Below are positions 38,177 to 46,854 of a DNA stretch of 64,000 bases, piece by piece. Source of the stretch: Alphaproteobacteria bacterium. Lineage in GTDB: Bacteria > Pseudomonadota > Alphaproteobacteria > Micropepsales > Micropepsaceae. A program made the translations under genes and the position numbers. The first letter of the stretch is position 1. Each line of letters starts with the position of its first letter. A model generated the notes under the pieces. The model worked only from the letters and a program-made list of their open reading frames with translations. It was not told where the DNA came from and ran no database searches. Where the stretch lies: contig JACADY010000014.1 in the NCBI GenBank assembly GCA_013389115.1, positions 16,659 through 80,658 of the forward strand, in the 5' to 3' direction.

Positions 38177-39265
38177 TCAGGTCGGCAGCGCGTGCGCTGG
38201 CGTGGCCTCGATGAAATCGATGATCGCCTGGGAGAGCTCCTCAGGCGCGTTTTCCTGAACGAAATGCCCGCCTTTTGAGATCGTCTTGTGTGGCTGCCCT
38301 TTTGCGCCGGGAACCCGTCTCTTGAATTCGGCCGCCTGAGTCGCGGTGATTGGATCGTCGTCAGAAAATGCACACAGGAGGGGCTTTTCGAATTTCTCAA
38401 AGACCTCCCACGCTTTGCGTTGAGCTTCAGTCGATGGGTCGCCCGGCAGCAGCGGCACGCGGCTTGGCATCGCGCGCACGCCCATTTTGTAGCGCACGTC
38501 GGGGTAAGGCGCTTCATAGGCCTTCACCAAAGGAGATCTCGCAATCTTGCCCAGGCCAATCTTTCGAAGCCCCAAATTGAGGGCGTTCGAGAAGCGCGAA
38601 TCGCGCGACGTCCCGAAATACATCAGCACGCCGACGGGAAAGTCTTCAGTTTCCCAGGCAAACTTTTGCCACGTGGCGAAGTTCACGAGCTTGCTTCCGC
38701 GCGTCATGCCTTGGAGCGCGCGGCCCATTTCAATGAGCGTTGGCGTGCGCGGGCTGGCCTTCAGCGCTTCTACGGCGCGGAGTTCTTCTTCTGGCGCGTC
38801 TTCCGGCGGCACGAGCAGGCCTGTGTTCGAGACCACGACGCGATCAAAACGATCAGGGTGATCCGCGACCACACGCAGACCGACGGCGCCGCCCCAGTCC
38901 TGGCCGAAGAACGTGATGCCCTTCAAATCATTGGCGAGCAGCCACGCATTCATCCAGTCGACCTGGCTCTGATACGTGTAGTTCTCCCGATCAGCGGGCT
39001 TGTCGGATTTTCCAAAACCAGGAAGATCGGGGGCGATGACGCGAAGCCCGGCCGTCGTAAGCGGGGGGATCATCTTGCGATAGAGATAAGACCAGGCTGG
39101 CTCCCCATGCATGCACAGCACGATCGACCCATCGCGCGGGCCTTCATCCACGTGGTGAATTCTCAACGCGCTCCCATCGGCGGTGCGGATCGTTGTGTAG
39201 CGCGGCGCGTAGGGAAAATCCTCAAGATGGGCAAAACACTCGTCGGGAGTCCGGAGGATTTTCAT
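38177..39265 (-). CDS. Alpha/beta hydrolase, haloalkane-dehalogenase-like
   Basis: 362 residues. HGEPAWSYLYRKM (HGEP-x-WS motif), nucleophile Asp in FFGQDWGGAVGLR, acid in FSDDDPIT and His in GGHFVQENAPEEL are the haloalkane dehalogenase/epoxide-hydrolase arrangement, with an Asp nucleophile instead of Ser. The Trp next to the nucleophile (DWGG) fits halide binding. Start at ATG 39265. It is upstream of, and co-directional with, the Baeyer-Villiger gene. Dehalogenation, epoxide or other ester-type chemistry cannot be separated by eye. Confidence 0.87.
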   Translation of the reverse strand: MKILRTPDECFAHLEDFPYAPRYTTIRTADGSALRIHHVDEGPRDGSIVLCMHGEPAWSYLYRKMIPPLTTAGLRVIAPDLPGFGKSDKPADRENYTYQSQVDWMNAWLLANDLKGITFFGQDWGGAVGLRVVADHPDRFDRVVVSNTGLLVPPEDAPEEELRAVEALKASPRTPTLIEMGRALQGMTRGSKLVNFATWQKFAWETEDFPVGVLMYFGTSRDSRFSNALNLGLRKIGLGKIARSPLVKAYEAPYPDVRYKMGVRAMPSRVPLLPGDPSTEAQRKAWEVFEKFEKPLLCAFSDDDPITATQAAEFKRRVPGAKGQPHKTISKGGHFVQENAPEELSQAIIDFIEATPAHALPT

Positions 39266-39373
39266 CGGCAGGGTCTCAATGATAACGGCTGCGGGAGTAA
39301 CCCGGCGGCGCCCGGCATGTTGCAAGGCGCCGCGTCAGGACATCGAGTGACGGCGGTGACCGTCAGAATGCGA

Positions 39374-39808
39374 TCATTTATTCCGAGCGGCGCTCCGCAA
39401 TGCCGCCAACTCTTCTGCGCTCAAGATGCGATCACCGTTGGTGTCGCCGAGATCGAAGACGGGCGATGGAGCGTCCACCATCTCCGCGCGAGAGACCAGA
39501 TTGTCGCCGTTCGCGTCGAATTGCGATTTGACGCTGGCGTACGCTTGATCGAAGCGCACGCCGAAGGCGCCCCGCGGGCGATCGGCGGCCGAAATGAGGC
39601 CGTCCTTGTTGCGATCCAGGCGCGCGAACGTCTGCGTCCGCATGGCAATGACTTCGACCCAGGATACCGCCCCGTCACCGTTGGCGCCCGCTTCGCTGAT
39701 CAGTTGTACCGGATCCCTCGCCTGGGCGGCGGCAACGGAAGGGTTGAGCATGCAGACGGCGCTCAAGAGCGCCGCAACACCACCGAAATTCACAGTCTTG
39801 ATAGCCAT
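39374..39808 (-). CDS. Secreted EF-hand calcium-binding protein
   Basis: 144 residues with a signal peptide (about 1-28, VAALLSAVCMLNPSVAAAQA). Four EF-hand-like loops follow: GANGDGAVSWVE, DRNKDGLISAAD, DANGDNLVSRAE and DTNGDRILSAEE. Three have the D-x-(N/D)-x-(D/N) start, and the first begins with Gly instead of Asp. It is divergent from the TetR gene at 39905 with a palindrome between, so probably controlled by it. Calcium buffering or signalling in the periplasm is inferred. Confidence 0.88.
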   Translation of the reverse strand: MAIKTVNFGGVAALLSAVCMLNPSVAAAQARDPVQLISEAGANGDGAVSWVEVIAMRTQTFARLDRNKDGLISAADRPRGAFGVRFDQAYASVKSQFDANGDNLVSRAEMVDAPSPVFDLGDTNGDRILSAEELAALRSAARNK

Positions 39809-39863
39809 CTCTCTTTACCTCCTTGATCGCGCGTTCGCCTACCCTTGCTTGCGCGAGGATGAT

Positions 39864-39880
39864 TTAATGGAGTACATTAA
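39864..39880. promoter_or_regulatory. Palindromic operator candidate next to the second TetR gene
   Basis: TTAATG-GAGTA-CATTAA is a perfect 6-bp inverted repeat with a 5-base centre, 24 bases before the tetR start and 55 bases before the divergent EF-hand gene. The spot is AT-rich in an otherwise GC-rich region. Confidence 0.6.
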
Positions 39881-39904
39881 TTTGTCAACCCGGCACAGCA
39901 CCCC

Positions 39905-40549
39905 ATGATGCAAGATACGAAATCCGCGTTGGTTCGCGCGGCCGAGCGCCTGTTCGCCGAGAAAGGACTTGGCGGCGTCTCAGTGAAGGAAATCACGCGG
40001 GCTGCTGGCGCGCGCAACGAGAGTGCGCTGCACTACCACTTCGGCGGTTTGGACGCGTTGATCAAGGAAGTATTCGCCAGCCGATACCGCGACATTGAAC
40101 AAGTGCGCTTTGCTCGCCTGGTCGAGCTGAGCGCCGATAAGAAGGGCGTCGGCATCGAGGCCGTGCTGGAGGCGTCCATAGCGCCGTTCATGGCGGCATG
40201 TTTGCGGGAAGACGGTCGCCTCTATGCACGCTTCTGCATGCAGCTGGCGACGGACCCAAGGTTCGATATAGCCGACCTTATCGGCGATATTGGAATGCCC
40301 AGTCTGGAAATGATGAGGAGTTTGGTGATCGATCGCCTCCGGGGCATTCCAAATCGGGTCCTGGCAACGCGGATGAGGCGAGCCTTTCTCATCTCCCTTG
40401 TACAAGCTGCTGACTACGCCCGGCAGATTGAGCGCGGAAGCGCCCCGCCGATCGAAGAGGCCACACGCGAGGCGGCGGCCACTCTCGCGGGGTTCCTGAG
40501 TGCGAAGCCGCCCACGAAGAAGGTGAGGTCCACCAGGAAGACATCTTGA
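39905..40549 (+). CDS. TetR-family transcriptional regulator
   Basis: 214 residues. Helix-turn-helix in about 8-55 (LVRAAERLFAEKGLGGVSVK, ITRAAGARNESALHYHFGG), with a helical ligand domain similar to regulators of lipid or aromatic breakdown. The divergent EF-hand gene and the hydrolase/Baeyer-Villiger genes behind it are the likely targets through the 39864 palindrome. The C-terminal tail is basic (KPPTKKVRSTRKTS). Confidence 0.9.
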   Translation: MMQDTKSALVRAAERLFAEKGLGGVSVKEITRAAGARNESALHYHFGGLDALIKEVFASRYRDIEQVRFARLVELSADKKGVGIEAVLEASIAPFMAACLREDGRLYARFCMQLATDPRFDIADLIGDIGMPSLEMMRSLVIDRLRGIPNRVLATRMRRAFLISLVQAADYARQIERGSAPPIEEATREAAATLAGFLSAKPPTKKVRSTRKTS

Positions 40550-40810
40550 AGACGACGCATGCTGTCAGCCGATGGTACACTTGATGGTCACGCGAACGCG
40601 CCGGCATCCATTGGCCGCTTAGGAAGGGTGCGCGCCGAAAGTTCGGCGGCGAGCGTCCATCTACGGGCGGTTTGAGCCGGGTCGCGTTGAGTGTCGCCGT
40701 TTGAGATAGATCTGAAGCGCGGGCGTTCATCAGCGATGCCTGGATTACACTGCGAAGCGGCCCGCTACTCGCCGCATGCTCAACGACCATGTTCGGCGAA
40801 TTGGGGTCGC
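40550..40810. other. Non-coding stretch, possibly decayed DNA
   Basis: Between the TetR gene and the truncated SbtA-like frame I see no gene. A minus-strand open frame here overlaps the tetR 3' end and has no recognisable domain. Confidence 0.4.
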
Positions 40811-41065
40811 TCATGCGTCCGCCGCCGACCGTCCAAGCCCAAGGCCGCCCGCCGCCAGCAGGTCGGAAGAAAACCCGCTGGCGTTGGCTTCGACACCGCC
40901 CTTGAAGCCGATACAAAGCATCAAATAAAGCGCGAGCGTCTTGGCTGCTTGATCGGGAATGGAAAGATCGGACTTCGCCCACCCCGCCAGCGCGCCCAGG
41001 GTGAAGAACAAGATAGGGGGCGCGAGGAGGTTGGCGCTCGCAGCCGCCAAGATGCTCTCACCCAT
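40811..41065 (-). pseudogene. N-terminal fragment of an SbtA-like bicarbonate transporter
   Basis: 84 residues from an ATG overlapping the TerC stop: ASANLLAPPILFFTLGALAG, then SDLSIPDQAAKTLALYLMLC and IGFKGGVEA. This is the start of the SBT/DUF897 sodium-bicarbonate symporter family (LL-PP-LFF-LG ... SDL-IP-x2-AK-LALYL-x-IGFKGGVE). The normal protein has over 300 residues and ten helices; here the frame ends just after the second helix, and no continuation is seen downstream. Confidence 0.65.
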
Positions 41066-42137
41066 GCAGCGCACCTGTCGTCGTGGCGATACTCTTGCCG
41101 CCACTTCGGGTCTTCCATAGCGAATAGGCGACGCCCGAGCCGATAAGGCCAAGCGTAATCGCAAGCGACCATGGCGCCGGAAACTTGCCACTCTCGAAGA
41201 GATCGCCCAGGAAGATCTTCGAGCCGATGAAGACGAGTGTCAGCGCGAGCGCGTATTTTAGATATTGGAAACGATGCACCATGGCGGCCAGCGCGAAGAA
41301 GAGTGCTCGCAGGCCAAGGATCGCAAAGATGTTCGACGTATAGACGATATAGGGGTCGGTTGTGATGGCGAAGATCGCCGGCACGCTGTCCACCGCGAAG
41401 ATGAGGTCGACGATTTCGACAAACATCAAAGCGAGCAGAAGCGGCGTCGCGAACCAGCGTAATTTGCCCGTTTTCGGGTCAGGGAGGGCCACGCGGAAAC
41501 GATTGCCATGCAGCTCCGGCGTGACGTTCATGTGGCGCTTCAGCCAGTTTAGAATCTTGTTCTGGCTCATATCCGGCTCGTGATCGCCCTTTCGGAACAT
41601 CATGACGCCGGTCAGGATCAAAAATGCGCCGAAGAGGTAGAGCACCCAGGAGAATTGGCTCACGAGGGCGGCGCCTAAGCCGATCATCAGCGCGCGCAGC
41701 ACGATGACGCCGATAATGCCCCAGAACAGCACGCGATGCTGATAAAGGCGAGGGATGGCGAGATAGGTGAAGACGAGCGAGATGACGAAAACATTGTCGA
41801 GAGCGAGTGTCTTCTCGACCGCAAAGCCTGTCAGATAGAGCTGCACGGCGGTCCAGGCGCGCTCTGCGTCCGTGACGGCGAGCAATTGCGGATCAATAGA
41901 ACCGATAGGTGAGGCATTGTTGTACAATGACCACACGACCCCGGCGAAGCCGAGGCCGATCGCAATGTAGAAGGCAGAGAGGCCGAGCGATTCCTTGACC
42001 CCGATCTCATGGTCATCACGGTTCACGACACCGAGGTCGAACACCAGCAAGGCGCCCACCGCAGCGATGAAGGCAACCCAGATCCAAACGTCCTTGCCCA
42101 GGAAATCGGCGGTCAAAAATCCAAGTAGAGCGTCCAT
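41058..42137 (-). CDS. TerC-family integral membrane protein
   Basis: 359 residues with about nine membrane helices. The paired acidic membrane motifs of TerC are present: FAVEKTLALDNVFVISLVF and FVEIVDLIFAVDSVPAIFAI. Start ATG 42137 has GGAAGG 5 bases upstream. TerC proteins are linked to tellurite resistance and to metal (Mn) export coupled to secretion. It sits behind htpX and ahead of the SbtA fragment, all minus strand, so it may belong to a membrane-stress cluster. Confidence 0.93.
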   Translation of the reverse strand: MDALLGFLTADFLGKDVWIWVAFIAAVGALLVFDLGVVNRDDHEIGVKESLGLSAFYIAIGLGFAGVVWSLYNNASPIGSIDPQLLAVTDAERAWTAVQLYLTGFAVEKTLALDNVFVISLVFTYLAIPRLYQHRVLFWGIIGVIVLRALMIGLGAALVSQFSWVLYLFGAFLILTGVMMFRKGDHEPDMSQNKILNWLKRHMNVTPELHGNRFRVALPDPKTGKLRWFATPLLLALMFVEIVDLIFAVDSVPAIFAITTDPYIVYTSNIFAILGLRALFFALAAMVHRFQYLKYALALTLVFIGSKIFLGDLFESGKFPAPWSLAITLGLIGSGVAYSLWKTRSGGKSIATTTGALHG

Positions 42138-42238
42138 ATCGACCTTCCGCAGTTCGATGTTGACCATGCGCACGCCCGTCGCCCCTGCAGTCGAGTTGCT
42201 GCAAGGGCGCGGTGCGTCCGCGACCTAAACTCAAATCC

Positions 42239-43085
42239 CTATGCCGCCGCGAGACCTCGTCCGGCCTGCTCCTCAAGCTCGGCAATGCGATTGGCCGTGT
42301 TGGGTGCGTGGCAAAAGGGTCGTCCATGCCAAGCCCGCTCAGCGGGTTGATTGTGAACATGTGCGCAGTCGCCGGATTGGCTTCGGCTTCGGCGTTGTCG
42401 ATATGACGCGCGCCGTGTTCGAGCTTGCGCAGAGCCGAGGCCAGCGCCAGCGGATCGCCGCTGATCTCGCCGCCCGGCCGTTCGGCCGAATACTCACGCG
42501 TGCGCGAAATCGCCAATTGCACCAGCATGGCCGCGATCGGCGCGAGGATGAGGACAAGCAGACCGATCAAGGGATTGCTGCTTTGGACATCCCGCTGCCC
42601 GCCGCCGAAGAACATGCCAAAATTGGCGATCATCGAGATAGCGCCGGCAATCGTCGCCGTCACGTCATCACCAGCGTATCCCGGTTCTTGATGTGTGCCA
42701 GTTCGTGCGCGATCACGCCGCGCAACTCGCGCTGCGTCAGCAGATCGACAAGGCCCGTATTCACCGCGATCGCCGCATTCTGTGGGTCACGCACGGTGGC
42801 GAACGCATTGGGCTGGGGATTGTCGATCACAAAGAGTCGCGGCATCGGTAATCCCGCACGCGCTGCGAGCTCCGCCGTCATGGCGTGCAGCCGCCCATGA
42901 TCGACCGGCTGCGCATTGTACATCTTGAGGACGATCTTGTCCGAGAACCAGTAGGAGCCGATGTTCATCATCGCCGCGACAGCGAGCGCGAAGAGCATGC
43001 CGGCCTGGCCGCCGAGCGACCAACCGACCCATCCAAACAGCGCGATCAGCGCAGCGAGCAAGATCCCAGTCTTGATCAGGTTCAT
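42239..43085 (-). pseudogene. htpX: Membrane protease HtpX disrupted by two one-base frameshifts
   Basis: Zinc metalloprotease for damaged membrane proteins. The start is strong (GGAAGGAGG before ATG 43085), and the first 141 codons include two membrane helices and the zinc motif HELAHIKNRD. Near 42661 one base is missing (ATGACG-TGACG instead of ATGACGGTGACG), creating a stop. Reading the next frame restores TATIAGAISMIANFGMFFGG and EYSAERPGG. Near 42300 a second base is missing, after which the correct tail HPNTANRIAELEEQAG reappears. Total length is 2 bases short of 283 codons, as expected from two deletions. Both fall in short homopolymers, so sequencing error must be considered. Confidence 0.85.
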
Positions 43086-43149
43086 GTTCGCGCCTCCTTC
43101 CTGCGCGAGAAAGCGAAGGAGCGCCGCGTCGCGCGGCGCTCCGGGGGAG

Positions 43150-43428
43150 TTAAAAATCGAAGAGGTCGAAAAGCCGCGAGCGCCGGCCGCCGCTGTGTCG
43201 GTTATGGCGATGGTGATCATCGTCATCATCCTCGTCACGGTAGCGGCCATGACCGCGCTGGCGGGTTTGCTCGCTCAGCGTCTCCTCGCGCACCAGCGCG
43301 ATCAGCTTGTCGAGTTCACCCTTGTCGAGCCAGACGCCGCCGGTCGTCGGGCAGACATCGAACTCGATGCCATAGCGGTTGATCTGCCGCATCGGTGCGC
43401 CGTCAATGGGAGAAATGGTGAGAGGCAT
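43150..43428 (-). CDS. zf-TFIIB-like small protein with reduced zinc ligands
   Basis: 92 residues. SPIDGAPMRQINRYGIEFDV followed by CPTTGGVWLDKGELDKLIAL matches the zf-TFIIB family core (GGVWLD-x-GEL). Normal members have CP-x-C at both ends of the ribbon; here the first pair is Ser/Asp and the second Cys/Thr, so only one of four ligands remains. The C-terminus is a run of Asp and His (about residues 73-85) that could bind metal instead. It lies upstream of htpX on the same strand. Confidence 0.78.
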   Translation of the reverse strand: MPLTISPIDGAPMRQINRYGIEFDVCPTTGGVWLDKGELDKLIALVREETLSEQTRQRGHGRYRDEDDDDDHHRHNRHSGGRRSRLFDLFDF

Positions 43429-43463
43429 TGTTGGGGCTCCAAGTCTGAAGTTGAGGGAGGATT

Positions 43464-43667
43464 TCACGCGCGCACGCGGATCGACCGCAGCTGCGGTGGC
43501 GCGGCAGCGGCCCCCAATCGTTGCAGCCGGTCTTCCAGGACCAGGCGCAGCTTCTTCAGCTTGAGTAGTCGCATCCAGTCCGGACGCGCCGCCTTCTGCT
43601 CCCTATCGATCTCTTTTTGGATTTTCGCCGCCTTGAACAACAGCGCTTTGAAATGACGTACCGACAT
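43464..43667 (-). CDS. Small DUF465/YdcH-like coiled-coil protein
   Basis: 67 residues, almost entirely helical and highly charged: SVRHFKALLFKAAKIQKEID, then RPDWMRLLKLKKLRLVLED, with the DUF465 pattern of two short helices ending in L-K-L-KKLRL-x-LED. GAGGAG lies before the ATG at 43667. It precedes the zinc-ribbon gene by 35 bases, so it heads the minus-strand unit with htpX. Function unknown. Confidence 0.72.
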   Translation of the reverse strand: MSVRHFKALLFKAAKIQKEIDREQKAARPDWMRLLKLKKLRLVLEDRLQRLGAAAAPPQLRSIRVRA

Positions 43668-43669
43668 GA

Positions 43670-44310
43670 CGTGCTCCTCTTGTTTCGAGTAGTCGGGAGC
43701 GCGTTGTCTGGGTGGCCGTCGAAACGTCCGCGCCAACACCGGGATGCTCCCGATGCGGTCCGACATCACAATCGCCCGAGGGCAACCGTCAGAGGGGCCC
43801 GGTCCGCTTAGCAGTTGAAATAGTCATGCCCCTCAAAGGTTCAAGCGGGGCCGACAAAAAAACGACGGGCCCCGATGGGCGCTGGCATCCGCGAGATTTC
43901 GATGCAGGGAGGCGCCCTCGAGCGCCGACTCCCGGCGATCCTAAAAGCCCGGCGGGGCAGGATGTGCGAGGCTTCCACTCATGACCGCCGCCCCCTTCAG
44001 CCGCCGCGACCTGGCCACGCTTGCGGCGTTTGCGAATGGCCGCCATCAGCGGACTACGGGACATAGAAACCAAAGCGTTCGATTGGCTGGAATTGGCCCG
44101 TTCCTGCCGTTCACCGCTCCAAAGTTGGAGCCCGGAGTTCGTCTCGCTATAGTGCGTTCTGCAGCGATCGCGGTAATGTTCCGATATTCGGGGAGGGTGC
44201 GATGCGTTGGATCATGCAATTGATGGCGGACAATCAGTGAGCAGTACAACCTGCGATCGCTTTTGATTGGTTCGCGCCCCGGATCGAGAATTGTTTACGA
44301 AGCGCAGGAG
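43670..44310. other. Intergenic stretch without a supported gene
   Basis: About 640 bases between the DUF465 gene and the VOC gene. Several short frames exist on both strands, none with a domain, convincing ribosome site or signal peptide. Base composition becomes less GC-rich near 44150-44260, which probably holds the promoter of the VOC gene. Confidence 0.45.
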
Positions 44311-44317
44311 GAACTTG

Positions 44318-44728
44318 ATGACACGCTCACCCGGACTTTTTGCTAATCTGCGTGTCTCTGACCCCAGATCCGAGATCGACTGGTTGGTGAAGGTGCTCGG
44401 GTTTGAGACGCACTTTATCGCCGACCATGGCGGACAGATTTTACATGCCGAGATGCGAATGGGGGATCATTTGCTTTTCCTCCAACCGGACAAGGCGGAC
44501 GACGCCTACGGCATGCACAGCCCTCAGCGGCTCAACGGCACAAACCAGTGCGTGTGCATCGCAGTCGAGGATGTCGAGGCCGTAGCGGCACGCGTTCTCG
44601 CGGCAAACGGCGAGATGATCACGCAGCCACACGATACGCCCTACGGCGCGCGAGAGTTTTCCTGCCGTTCGCCGGATGGGCATGTTTGGTCGGTCGGAAA
44701 CTACTGGGGTCAGCCGCGCTCAACATGA
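44318..44728 (+). CDS. VOC-family (glyoxalase/bleomycin-resistance-like) protein
   Basis: 136 residues in two beta-alpha-beta3 modules: LFANLRVSDPRSEIDWLVKV, LGFETHFIADHGG, EMRMGDHLLFLQ, then the second module with CVCIAVEDVEAVAARVL and FSCRSPDGHVWSVGNYW. AGGAGG precedes the ATG at 44318. It is of the PhnB/glyoxalase-like type with GHVWSVG near the end. The substrate is unknown and no neighbour suggests one. Confidence 0.85.
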   Translation: MTRSPGLFANLRVSDPRSEIDWLVKVLGFETHFIADHGGQILHAEMRMGDHLLFLQPDKADDAYGMHSPQRLNGTNQCVCIAVEDVEAVAARVLAANGEMITQPHDTPYGAREFSCRSPDGHVWSVGNYWGQPRST

Positions 44729-44826
44729 TCATCGGCTAAGCGGCAGGGTTGAGTGCCGAGCCGGCAGTCGAGGGCATCGATCGAGGTTCGCTCGTGGCCG
44801 CGTATCTCTCTTCGGTGCTAAGACCG

Positions 44827-45050
44827 CTTTCGGCGATTTCCTGCCCTCCGAGTAAGCGCCGTCGAATGTCAGAATTGGAAGAGAACAGACATTCAGGGCT
44901 CAGAGACGTCCAGGAAGGCCAATAATGGCCCCCGGGTGGCGCCTAAGGTTTGCCAGGCGGGCCCATCGCGCCGTCGCGGTAAGTTGACCAACTCGTGGCA
45001 AGGACCGACGTCGGATGTCGTGATAACCTGGAAATGGCGCACCCGAAAGG
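44827..45050 (+). repeat. Diverged direct repeat, left copy, ending in a 16-base piece of tRNA-Arg
   Basis: This segment is alignable along its length with 47492-47717, by eye at roughly three-quarters identity or more. It ends with an identical 17 bases, ATGGCGCACCCGAAAGG (45034-45050), which in the right copy are the 3' end of the tRNA-Arg gene. After 45050 the copies diverge. It resembles an attachment-site or flank duplication at a tRNA 3' end. Confidence 0.75.
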
Positions 45051-45515
45051 GTGAAACTGGGAACCGGTACGTGGTTGTTTTTCCTCTGATCTCCGGCCCC
45101 GCCAAGTCATCGGCCGACCGGGATGGGCCCCATACAAGACGGCCGACCTGAATCGAAAAATGCACGTGTTTGGCCCGATCCTGCCGCTGGCATGAGCTGG
45201 GGCGTCGGGCAGATCCTGCCGTCCACGCGCGGGAGCGGCCCGGGCGCGGCCCTGGTGCGGTACGGACCATCGGCCCCGTGACCGCCATGTCGGTCGTTGC
45301 TTGCCGCCGGCGCCGCCCTGACCGCCTCGCCGGCCGCTTGCCGGGCGGGCGCGGCCATGGAAATCTCCGGTAGGCCCGCAAGGGGGGAGAGCCGGATGCG
45401 CCTGAGGCTGGCGATGCTGCTGTCGGCGGCGGTGGTGCTGGCTGCGCCCGTGGCCTGAGTCGGACCGCAGGACATGCCCCCCATGCGAGGGCTCCATTTG
45501 CTCGGAAGCATCAAT
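45051..45515. other. Non-coding stretch with a truncated signal-peptide-like frame
   Basis: No full gene is seen. At 45396-45458 (plus strand) a good ribosome site (GGGGGGAGAG) precedes an ATG encoding MRLRLAMLLSAAVVLAAPVA, a classic Sec signal peptide, then TGA. The same frame runs 22 more codons to a TAG at the end of the LytTR gene. It may be the remnant of an exported protein gene. Confidence 0.4.
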
Positions 45516-46397
45516 CTATAGAAAGCCAAGTCGTCGCAGCTCGCTAAGGCCCGCCCGAGACGCGCGGGCGACGGCGCCAGTCTTTAGCGCGACGCGCGCG
45601 CCGCGGTTTTCCCGCTCCACATGTTGGACCGCCCTTACCGCCACCCACCAGGAGCGATGGATGCGCACGCCCGCGTCCGGCGGCAGCGTGGCGATTGCAT
45701 CTGAAAGGCGCATGAGAATGAGGTGCTCGCCGCGGTCCGTATGCACACGCACGTAATGATCCTCGGCGCTCAAGGCCTGAATCTCCGCGCCGCGGAGCTT
45801 GAGCGGCAAATGCGCCTGCAGGCCGGAAGGCGGCTCCGGCGGCGACGGCGCAGGCGTGGCGTCGCGCAGCGGCGGTGCGATGGCGATTGATGCCGGCGCC
45901 CGGCGCTCCACGAGCGCGGCGACCGCGAACAGTGCGATGCACACGGTCCAGACGCACCCCAGTAGCTCCGGCAGGAAATGCCCCGGCACCGGCCGGGCGA
46001 TGAACGTCTGAACGCCCAAGATCGTGAACCACACCGGCGGGGCGGCGATGAGCGACCGCAGCAGCGCGAGCGACATTCGGGACGGGGCGACTCGGACGCG
46101 ATCCAGCGCCCAATCGATGCAGCGCGCCGCAACAAATGCAATCAGAAGCAAGGCGACCCAATAGCCGAACCTTGCCAACTCGGGCAGGTAGGTCACCGCC
46201 CCGAACGGCGAGGCGACGGCGAAGAACGCGCCGGCTCCGATCACCAGTCCCGCCTGTGGGGCGAGGCGCTGGGCGGTGGTCGTCTCCTGGTCCGTTCGCG
46301 CTTCGCCAACCATCCAATCCGCCCTTTCGCGCAATCGCCGGTACAGCCCACGAAGACGGCCGTGACGCAGCTTTCCGCCCAGCAATACTCGCACCAT
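45516..46397 (-). CDS. Membrane-bound LytTR-family DNA-binding regulator
   Basis: About 293 residues: four membrane helices in about 45-170 (GLVIGAGAFFAVASPFGAV, FGYWVALLLIAFVAARCIDW, PPVWFTILGVQTFIA, LLGCVWTVCIALFAVAALVE), a Pro-rich linker, then a LytTR DNA-binding domain (IQALSAEDHYVRVHTDRGEH, MRLSDAIATLPPDAGVRIHRSWWVA). It is a one-component membrane regulator with no kinase partner. Start taken at ATG 46397, since upstream starts overlap the divergent gene. Only 19 bases separate the two starts, so it may control the DUF2141-DUF2306 pair. Confidence 0.85.
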   Translation of the reverse strand: MVRVLLGGKLRHGRLRGLYRRLRERADWMVGEARTDQETTTAQRLAPQAGLVIGAGAFFAVASPFGAVTYLPELARFGYWVALLLIAFVAARCIDWALDRVRVAPSRMSLALLRSLIAAPPVWFTILGVQTFIARPVPGHFLPELLGCVWTVCIALFAVAALVERRAPASIAIAPPLRDATPAPSPPEPPSGLQAHLPLKLRGAEIQALSAEDHYVRVHTDRGEHLILMRLSDAIATLPPDAGVRIHRSWWVAVRAVQHVERENRGARVALKTGAVARASRAGLSELRRLGFL

Positions 46398-46416
46398 CGA
46401 TCCGTGGAGAACGACG

Positions 46417-46854
46417 ATGCGCATGAGGCAGTGTATTATCGCCGTGCTGGCGCTCCCAGCAATAGCAAGCGCGACGCCGACGGACGGAGCAAAGGCGGAG
46501 CTGACCATCACCGCCGCCGGGATCGCGCCGCTGGCCGGCCAAGTTCGGGTCGCCGCCTTCTGTTCGGAGCGCGCTTATCGCGCGTTCCAAGCGGATGCGG
46601 CGGTGGTGCTGGACGCCTCCGCCGCCTCGGTCGCCGCGACCCTGACCGTGCCCGCCGGCGAGTGCGCCGTGCTCGTTCACCATGACGTGGACGGCGACGG
46701 CCGGCTGACGAGGGGTTTGTTCGGAATTCCCTCCGAGCCGACGGCGGCGTCCGGCGATGCCCGCGGACTGTTCGGACCGCCGGCCTGGGCTCGGGCGAGG
46801 GTGCGTCTCACCGAAGGATCGAACGCGCTCACCGTTCGGCTCAGCCGGCCATGA
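46417..46854 (+). CDS. DUF2141 exported protein
   Basis: 145 residues with a signal peptide (CIIAVLALPAIASA). The DUF2141 beta-sandwich core shows LAGQVRVAAFCSERAY, then VHHDVDGDGRLTRGLFGIPS, with the D-x-(N/D)-x-G-x-LD/T-x3-GIP-EP signature. GGAGAA lies upstream of the ATG. The family is exported and of unknown role. It overlaps the DUF2306 gene by 4 bases. Confidence 0.85.
   Translation: MRMRQCIIAVLALPAIASATPTDGAKAELTITAAGIAPLAGQVRVAAFCSERAYRAFQADAAVVLDASAASVAATLTVPAGECAVLVHHDVDGDGRLTRGLFGIPSEPTAASGDARGLFGPPAWARARVRLTEGSNALTVRLSRP

Noticed and set aside
40389..40982. 197-codon minus-strand frame overlapping the tetR end
   Set aside because: It overlaps the secure TetR gene and part of the SbtA-like fragment and shows no domain.
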